DNA of 64,000 bases from Spisula solida. Lineage: Eukaryota; Mollusca; Bivalvia; Venerida; Mactridae. Position numbers and translations under genes: made by a program. The notes beneath the pieces were generated by a model, which saw nothing but the letters and a program-made list of their open reading frames with translations, was not told the origin of the DNA and ran no database searches. The stretch is taken from positions 8,127,001 to 8,191,000 of the forward strand of contig OX365953.1 in the NCBI GenBank assembly GCA_947247005.1, in the 5' to 3' direction. This document shows positions 56,835 to 64,000 of this stretch, one piece after another. Numbering within the stretch: the first letter of the stretch is position 1; every line of letters begins with the position of its first letter.

Positions 56835-58172
56835 TATTAATGCACAGAAAACAAATCCCTTTGTAATTAAACATCCCACTGTTAATGTGGAATGTTACAA
56901 AAGTGTTAAAATGAAATTAGGCCAGAGTTTTTTAATTTTTTGTTACTCATTTTTGAGAAAATGTCCACAGGAGGAGGTAAAAAAATAAAAAATAAAAACT
57001 CCCAAAATGTAGTTGATGGTGGATTGTAGTCAATGACGGTCCATTATTGAAAGCAACAATGTTAGTTCTAGCAGCAAATTTATCTTATAACAAATACAGT
57101 GCACATGTATCATCTGTATCATTGATAAAGAATGTTAAAAAAAAGTACAGAAATTTAATTACATGTACATTTTATTTAAAAATAAATTTCAGTTACATAT
57201 TTTTTCAATGATACCAATGGTACAGTGGTAAATGAGAGCACTATACCTACTTATCATAACCATCAAAATATTTGATATAAAAAAATTGTACAATTTTAGA
57301 TTTCCAATTTTTTTTTTTCGAGTAACGAAAAATCAAATCTTTCATCTAATTGCTCTTTGTTGTGAAAACAGAAATCACTTGTCTGTTTATTCAAAGACCT
57401 AAATGTACAAAGATTGAAAAAAATTACCAAATCTCACAATATTTCGTGGCAGTTTTCTGAAATCTCGCTAAATCTCTTTTGTTTTTAATACCTTATATCT
57501 CCTGTTTTAATATACATAGGAAATACTAATACTTTTATGCAATAGATTTATTATTCTGCTTTAAAATGATACCTAATGTATTGAAATCAGTCAAGGAATA
57601 AAACAATGTACCTCAAAGAGCCAGACCCTAGTAACTATCATTTTAATGAAAACTCCAATTTTATCAGAAAATAGTTCAAAATATCCAATTTGCCTCATTC
57701 AAACAATAATTTTCTGAATTCTACAAGAGATAGAAAAAAATAAGTTATGCCATGCAGTAGAAGAAACTTAGCTTTTCAAAATGAGATATTCATTAAAAAA
57801 GGATGACAAACAAAAGCGTGCATGCAAAATATCGGAGTCTGCTGCATGCTATTTTGCATTTTCTCTCTGTTTTCAATTAAGTGTCCAATCTGTGTATATT
57901 TAGGTCTTTGGTTTATTATTTCTTGATGTTGTGTATTTTTATTTTGAAGTTTGAATCAAAGGACTGCAGTAACAACATTACGTATATGTAAAATTAATTG
58001 CTGGATAATTACTGAAGATCATTCAAATTCTGACGACTTCTCCACATAAAATAGTATGAATAAAATTTATTGGTTAGAATACTGGGTACTCTGTCTGAGA
58101 ACTTTTTTCCTTTAAGGTCATCTATACCACAGGTAACTGTATCATTAATAAACAGTACCTAAAAAAAATTAA
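56835..58172. other. AT-rich intergenic DNA, no gene seen
   Basis: Only homopolymer runs and short ORFs. No paired termini recognised. Confidence 0.4.
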
Positions 58173-58458
58173 ACAAGACTGCGTTCAATAAACGCTTATG
58201 CCCCCTGTGGAAGCCTTGTCCATAAATAAGTCTAAGTCCAAAATTAGGTCAAGGTGAAGGTCAAAATGGGTTCAGGTGATACAGGCGTGTGGAGAGTGTT
58301 CATATACAACATCCATGCAAGTATGAAAGCTTTGTTACAGCCAGCCATATTAATGCTAGAAGAAACGGTCAATTTGGGTTAACCAGGACGGACAAACGGA
58401 CGAACGGACAGGTGAATCACTATTTGCCTCCCGATCTATCGATACGGGGGCATAAAAA
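58173..58458 (+). mobile_element. Pearl-like family 2 element, second copy
   Basis: Near-identical to 7601-7890, with ACGGACAAACGGACGAACGG and the CTCCCG...CGGGGGCATAAAAA hairpin tail. Confidence 0.8.
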
Positions 58459-58689
58459 GTTTTTTTTGTTAAATTTAGAATTCTTATACAAGATTTTTCA
58501 CTGCATAGGGTATATAGTAAAAGTAACAAAGGGCCATAACTCTAGTAATAATTGACGCAGCGAAAATTCCATTCTTTACGGTCATCTATACATTTAGGTT
58601 GTTCATCTGTGAAAGTTTGAAGAAATGCTATATGCCCCCCACTTATAAATAAGTGTGGGGGGCACAAAAAAGGATAATTATTATATTCA

Positions 58690-59040
58690 TAAAACTCCTC
58701 CAATAAAATTTATATATGTAGATACATAGAATACATGTAGATACAAAGAACACATATTATATTGGTAACACTGGCCACCGGTGTCCAATTAAATACATGC
58801 AGATACAAAGAATACATATTATATTTGTAACACCCCTCCAATAAAATACATGTAGATATAAAGAATACATATTATATTTGTAACACCCCTCCAATCAGGC
58901 CTGCCTCCAATAAAATACATGTAGATATAAAGAATACATATTGTATTTGTAACATCCCTCCAATAAAATACATGTAGATACAAAGAAAACATTATTATAT
59001 TTGTAACATCCCTCCTATAAAATACATGTAGGTACAAAGT
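58690..59040. repeat. Tandem array of about 58-bp units
   Basis: CCTCCAATAAAATACATGTA + GATA(C/T)AAAGAATACATATT recurs about six times, with one unit interrupted by AATCAGGCCTG. The minus-strand ORF (MYLHVFY...) is the array read through. Confidence 0.85.
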
Positions 59041-59720
59041 GCTCCAATATGGTGCAATTTTATGCAGAGCATCATAATTCTATGAATGAAATTGTTAGTG
59101 CATTTCAGACACAGCACGATATTATATTATATCTAGACAGAAAACTATCAGCTCTGATCAACAACACATGACAGCTGGCGCTACAAATTCAAATCAGGCA
59201 AAACAAATTTTATGGACTTGTCAGAACATTATTACAAATGGATATCATTGGAAAACAAACTCTTGCGATAGGGGGGGGGGGGGGGGGGTACTTATTAAGT
59301 TCTAAAATTAGGGGGTGGTGGGGGAAATGTTGGTAACATAATATTGGTCTTATCACTTTGTAGGGATAGTCTTCATATTTCAGGAAAACTAGATTTGTGG
59401 GATGCTAAAGATAATTGACCAAAAAAATCAACATGACTTCAGTAAGATTGTACGACTGATTGTCTAAGAAAGGCACTGCAGAACCAACATAATATACAAA
59501 GCAAAATAATACACCACTTTAAAGGGTGGTGGAGTCAGGACACAGGTCACATAGTAATTTCTCAAGCCTGGATTATAAAAAGGCTATACATGTACATGTA
59601 ACAGTACTACTTAAGTAGTATGCATACAATATGCATGAGTTTAACAATTGACAAAAGTAGATGTAGACACTGAACAGTTGAATGTGACGACACCAAACAA
59701 CGCAGCTTAGTCTAGTATAC
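59041..59720. other. Intergenic with a poly-G run
   Basis: 59271-59288 is 18 consecutive G. Nothing else recognised. Confidence 0.6.
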
Positions 59721-59946
59721 CGTAAAATCAGAAATATTCATGAGAATTTAATTTTCGCCCCATTCTTGAAATAAGTAAGTTTGTAAAAATTTATGTAGTA
59801 CCACGTGAACTTTAACAGTGACAGTAAAACAATAGAAAGTAGCTCTTTCTAAATTTTAAAAATCACAAACATTTAACCTTGTGATGTGCTTAAGAATAAC
59901 AAATTTGCCAAATTTTGACCACACAAAAATTTCTGCTTTTACAATA
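59721..59946. mobile_element. MITE related to the CTGTAAAATCA family
   Basis: ACCGTAAAATCAGAAATATT at the left and AAATTTCTGCTTTTACAATA at the right are inverted with mismatches. About 226 bp. Confidence 0.6.
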
Positions 59947-60629
59947 GTTTATAATAGTTTGCATCTGTGACATGGGCCAGGAGCAAGCTATCAGTATAAG
60001 GAAAGGGTTTTTGTCAATTTCCTCTGAAATAGACAAATAACAGCTACATTGCAGCAATGAAACAAAAACTGCGTAGACATAATTATTATATTTTCTCAAT
60101 ATCTAAGAAATATGTCTTCACTTTTAATAGCGCTAACATGCATCTTGCATTATTGCATTTTATTGTTATATAAATGATGGATGTTGATATGTTTTATATT
60201 CTCGCCAGCATGCAAGCGCATGCCGGAGTATTTATAGTGTAATACTTAATCATATCATCCATCTCTAGAAGTCTAGGAAGAATCAAGACATTGTTTCATA
60301 AAATGTAGGAAGTTTTTTGTCTGGAGATTTATCATTTATACATTAATTGTAAACTGAACATTGGCAAATTGTTCAGCCTTTAACTAAACCTTGTAATGTA
60401 GCTGTCAGGTAAATGTATATGACTACATGATTGGTATAAAAACATTCTAAAAAAATTATTTCATTTTAAACCAGACCTTCCATGGCAATTATCATTATTT
60501 TCTTAATGTGATTGGGGACTATATATTTGGGCCTTATTACACATGTAACTTATACCTAGCCAGGATAATGTTTGCATTGCGAACGAAATATCATAATTAA
60601 CATCATTTTAAATGAATGTCACTTGAGTA
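59947..60629. other. Intergenic, nothing recognised
   Basis: Only a short GCATGCAAGCGCATGC palindrome near 60209 stands out. Confidence 0.4.
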
Positions 60630-61196
60630 CTGTTTTATCAAAGCACTTTCAAAATTTTAAACTTATGCTTTAAGTTAAAGTCCTTATACTGCCATTGGAA
60701 CTGATATGGTTTCAGTGATTCTTTTCGCTTCTTTGGGAAAGGGTCCGGGTCCGTTCAGATTGGGAATTTTCGCGACGTGACAATTTGAAATTGGGAACTT
60801 TCATAAAGCAGAAAGGCCAAATAAAACAGAAAAAGAGTTTACATGTGACTATTTACTGGTTTCTGTAAACTTTTATGCTTGACCTCTTGTTAAAAATGTT
60901 CATAACTTTGTCATTTTATGTCCGATTTTTAAATTATTATTTTTTAAATCTTCATTGGGAATTCCTTCCTTCAAATTTGGGAAAATTATAGCCTTTTTCA
61001 AATTGGGAAGGTACCGTTTACCGGTAGCAAACAAAGAAGGAAAAAAATTTGTACAAGTGCCTTTTACTGAATCCATGAATCATTGCAATTGACTATATAT
61101 TGCAGATCCATTTACCACAATCATTTGTATAAGAATTTAAAAAACATAAAAATAAGGATGTAAGTTTACGACTTCTGTAAGTGCTTTGATAAAACA
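60630..61196. mobile_element. MITE with CTGTTTTATCAAAGCACTT ends
   Basis: The left end CTGTTTTATCAAAGCACTTT is inverted at the right as GTAAGTGCTTTGATAAAACAG. The right end is the first monomer of the array that follows. Confidence 0.75.
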
Positions 61197-61628
61197 GAGC
61201 TTTTGGTGCCAATTCATGCTCTGTAAGTGCTTTGATAAAACAGAGCTTTGGTGCCAATTCATGCTCTGTAAGTACTTTGATAAAACAGAGCTTTTGGTGC
61301 CAATTCATGCTCTGTAAGTGCTTTGATAAAACAGAGCTTTTGGTGCCAATTCATGCTCTGTAAGTGCTTTGATAAAACAGAGCTTTGGTGCCAATTCATG
61401 CTCTGTAAGTGCTTTGATAAAACAGAGCTTTGGTGCCAATTCATGCTCTGTAAGTGCTTTGATAAAACAGAGCTTTTGGTGCCAATTCATGCTCTGTAAG
61501 TGCTTTGATAAAACAGAGCTTTTGGTGCCAATTCATGCTCTGTAAGTGCTTTGATAAAACAGAGCTTTGGTGCCAATTCATGCTCTGTAAGTGCTTTGAT
61601 AAAACAGAGCTTTGGTGCCAATTCATGC
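61177..61628. repeat. Ten-copy 45/46-bp satellite with four-monomer higher-order pattern
   Basis: Monomers start at 61177, 61223, 61268, 61314, 61360, 61405, 61450, 61496, 61542 and 61587. Each reads GTAAGTGCTTTGATAAAACA + GAGC + TTT(T) + GGTGCCAATTCATGCTCT. Long (46) and short (45) monomers follow L S L L S S L L S S. The small ORFs across it are artefacts of a unit divisible by three. Confidence 0.92.
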
Positions 61629-62050
61629 ACTTAACTCTAGTCAGAGGATTGAATCTCGTCATCAAAATAACAAGAGCATTATTAGTATCAGATCATTTCG
61701 GATGTGACCTACATCAACTGACAGCATCTAAACTCTCACTGGATACTTTTTCAGAGCAGAGAAATAAATCAATGCAATATATCCTCCTATATTACATGAT
61801 AAAACATATGCATATCCTCCAGACTGCACAACATCAAAATGATCATTTAGCTGTCAATGCCTCACAGAGATCATAAATCACAGGCACAGGTTCCATTTGA
61901 CTCGGGAGGAGGGGTTTTGATTGACCTTTGAGATTTCCAAAAAGACAGATTTTGACCCACCAGATTTTGGTCTGAATGGTCATTTTGCCTATAAAATTGT
62001 TAAATGTAGTCAAAAGTATCAAAATGACCCTTCAAATTCAGAAGCTAGTA
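61629..62050. other. Intergenic, nothing recognised
   Basis: No gene, RNA or paired termini seen. Confidence 0.4.
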
Positions 62051-62054
62051 GAAC

Positions 62055-62135
62055 CCTGCACCGGTGATGGGTCGTGTGGGTACCGCTCTTGACTAAGTAA
62101 CAGATCAAGATGTCCCTGGTTTGAATCTCTGTTGG
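62055..62135 (+). mobile_element. tRNA-derived SINE head, plus strand
   Basis: GGTCGTGTGGGTACCGCTCT serves as the A-box region, followed by a CTTGA...TCAAG arm, GGTTTGAATC B box and GTTGGGACAC. Not a functional cloverleaf. Confidence 0.55.
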
Positions 62136-62314
62136 GACACTTCCTTGGTCATTTCTGTCCGACTATTGCTTAAAATTCAGAGTTTCCCACCCAACATAAA
62201 ACTACTTGATTTATAATTGAATAAAGGGCGACAGCCGATGCCAATGCCAAGCATAGCCTTTATTTGCCAGTCAGCTTTCTTCTGAAATATGGCAGGCATA
62301 TATGTGAGCCTCCA

Positions 62315-62386
62315 CCCGGTTTTGAACCTGGGTCGCCAGATTAGACGACAAGCACACTAATCATTGAGCTACGGAGGCCACATGGC
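62315..62386 (-). mobile_element. tRNA-like SINE head or tRNA pseudogene, minus strand
   Basis: On the minus strand, GGCCTCCGTAGCTCAATGAT gives the A box and GGTTCAAAACC the B box. The acceptor GCCTCC pairs with GGAGGC. The D and anticodon arms pair poorly, so a SINE is preferred over a tRNA gene. Confidence 0.55.
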
Positions 62387-62671
62387 TCTTTGACCAGGTA
62401 TTGGTTTCAGCCGATAGAAAAATTCCTTGATTATACAATCACTCTGGTAACCATGGTACATGTACACGTAAAATTTGAACTAAAGCCAATTAACTAGTCT
62501 GGACTTCGTTATGAACCATCTAATTAACCAAAACCCACTAATTTCCATTACTTATTTATACTGTAATCAGTCATATAACTGAACTTAATAATGGTTTACT
62601 CTACAACAGTTGATTAATTACCTTTACCATAATGTTTCAAGGTGGGCATAAATATAGGGTCATAGGAATGA

Positions 62672-63032
62672 GGCCAAGACCGAACATAAAGTATTTTTTG
62701 TTTCCCCTTCCCGACCCATGCAGATTTATAATAGATAGGTAGGTAGGTTAAATTTTTGTTTGGAATTGTTTCAGAATTAAAGTTATTGGTCAAGACATAC
62801 AAATAAGGAAATTTAGTAATAACTCTAAGGTGAAAAACACCAGTCTAACATTTAAAATAGGCACCAAATTTACTAGTTAGAAATAAGCCTTTATACTAAA
62901 AAAATAATTTTTCCATCCCCAATATTTCTTAAAACATAATATTTCAATTTGGGCAATATACTATTTTGGGTAGGGACATTTTTTTCATGATAGGTAGGGG
63001 AAGAGGAAACAAACAATATCTTATTTTAGGCC
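62672..63032 (-). mobile_element. GTTTCCCC MITE, first of two abutting copies
   Basis: It begins GGCCAAGACCGAACATAAAG + TATTTTTTGTTTCCCC and ends GGAAACAAACAATATCTTATTTTAGGCC. Confidence 0.8.
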
Positions 63033-63325
63033 TAAAATAAAATATTGTTTGTTTCCCCTTACCAACCTACTAGAGCATAAAGTCCCCTACCCAAATATTT
63101 TGCAATTGTTTTTATGAATAAAGTGGGGTATAAAACATGTATGAAGTGTGAATAGTCACAAAGCATCCAAAATTAACATCAATCAAAAATAGTTGAACCA
63201 GTAAAGTGCATAGAAAAAACAAAAATTATTGACAAGTATTTTTAATTTTTTTTTTAAATACCTACCTACCCAACCTGTAATTGGGCAGGTCAAGAAGGGA
63301 AACACGCAATATTTTAATTTTGGCC
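63029..63325 (+). mobile_element. GTTTCCCC MITE, second copy sharing a terminus
   Basis: It begins GGCCTAAAATAAAATATTGT and ends GGGAAACACGCAATATTTTAATTTTGGCC. The junction with the previous copy is the perfect palindrome TTATTTTAGGCCTAAAATAA at 63021-63040. Confidence 0.8.
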
Positions 63326-63331
63326 TGATCA

Positions 63332-64000
63332 GAAAGATTCGAGAAAAAATGCTATAAATGAGAAGGAACAATGAAATAAATTAGAATGCATACAATCATG
63401 TTGCACATGGGGTATCTGGAGGGACATATTGATATACTCTTGACTAAATTTTACCATTTTTAAGCAAAATACCCATGGATGATTATAAGAGAAAATGACC
63501 ATTCAAACAAAATCTTGAGGGTCAAACTGTGGCTTTTTGGAAAGGATCAAAACCTCTACTCCCAAGTCAAATGGAACCCCTGGGAGCCCTTGCCTGTCAT
63601 AACTTGAAAAAGCATGCTCTACAGACAAGCTGGATGCTATATTGATGCTCTATACTTTAATACCCCTAATTTAAAGCTGTCAGTGATTGCGCCACACCAT
63701 GATCGAGATTCAAATTGGTCCTTTAACTGACTTTAGTACCCCGTGTAAAAAGTTGTTCTCTCAAACAGACTCCCGCCAACACATTCATGTTCTATGATAA
63801 TGTATTGCCAAGAACTGTTGATTGTTTAATATAAACGAAATTATTGTAAATTTATTACGTTTTATAACAAACCTTGTATTCAAATTACTCTTTCTATTTA
63901 AACACTTTTATGTTTGACAGTCACATGCAAATATCTTTATGCCTATGTCAGAGAGGTCAGAGCTACAGATAAGCTGCGTATTGGGGTAATTACCCTATTA
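63332..64000. other. Intergenic, nothing recognised
   Basis: AT-rich to the end of the window, with no supported feature. Confidence 0.4.

Noticed and set aside
61093..61876. Several ORFs with MNWHQ...LCFIKALTEHELAPK repeats
   Set aside because: They are read-through of the 45/46-bp satellite. Mixed unit lengths change frame within the array, so no repeat protein is encoded.

Overview
The window reads as eukaryotic nuclear DNA, most likely from a bivalve mollusc. It is AT-rich, its genes are split by GT-AG introns, and it is packed with short dispersed elements of a kind well known from clams and oysters: ACGG-microsatellite 'pearl-like' elements ending in a hairpin, tRNA-derived SINEs, and many TA- or TTAA-flanked MITEs. 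The organism call is inferred from repeat style and gene structure; no search was run.

The one clear host gene lies on the minus strand, 17324 down to 3351. Six coding exons join in perfect phase (intron phases 1, 2, 0, 1, 2) into a 608-residue protein with an HELGH zinc-protease motif. It resembles the uncharacterised eukaryotic metallopeptidase family typified by yeast YIL108W (PF12044). A probable 5'-UTR part of exon 1 begins at 17414 and carries two short upstream ORFs. The five introns hold MITEs, a SINE and pearl-like elements, and two of these end within tens of bases of a splice site.

Region by region: 1-2370 is an 888-bp tandem duplication. 2578-17414 is the metalloprotease gene and its repeat-filled introns. 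17480-24690 is a dense field of non-autonomous transposons, including MITEs, an inverted pair of long foldbacks, a 1.6-kb element full of CATGAA motifs and a mariner-type element with perfect 28-bp termini. 24.7-43.15 kb is a segmental duplication (X/Y and Y'/X') in permuted order. Between its arms lie a 730-bp tandem repeat, a 155-bp repeat array, a possible small two-exon minus-strand gene (32325-33260) and a CR1/Jockey-like LINE at about 33.4-37.44 kb, with a broken ORF1 and an intact 1008-codon endonuclease/reverse-transcriptase ORF2. 43.9-64 kb has no convincing host gene. It holds more Tc1/mariner-type MITEs, a pearl-like element with eight 145-bp monomers, SINEs, and a 45/46-bp array in a four-monomer higher-order pattern that grows out of the end of a MITE.

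The genes do not form a pathway. The window is a gene-poor locus shaped by transposition and tandem duplication. I found no operon-like, CRISPR-like or defence-like system. The strongest non-routine signals are the covarying terminal hairpins of the pearl-like elements (with one precise hairpin loss), the satellite growing from a MITE terminus, the paralogous empty sites that reveal target duplications, and the ORF1/ORF2 junction of the LINE.
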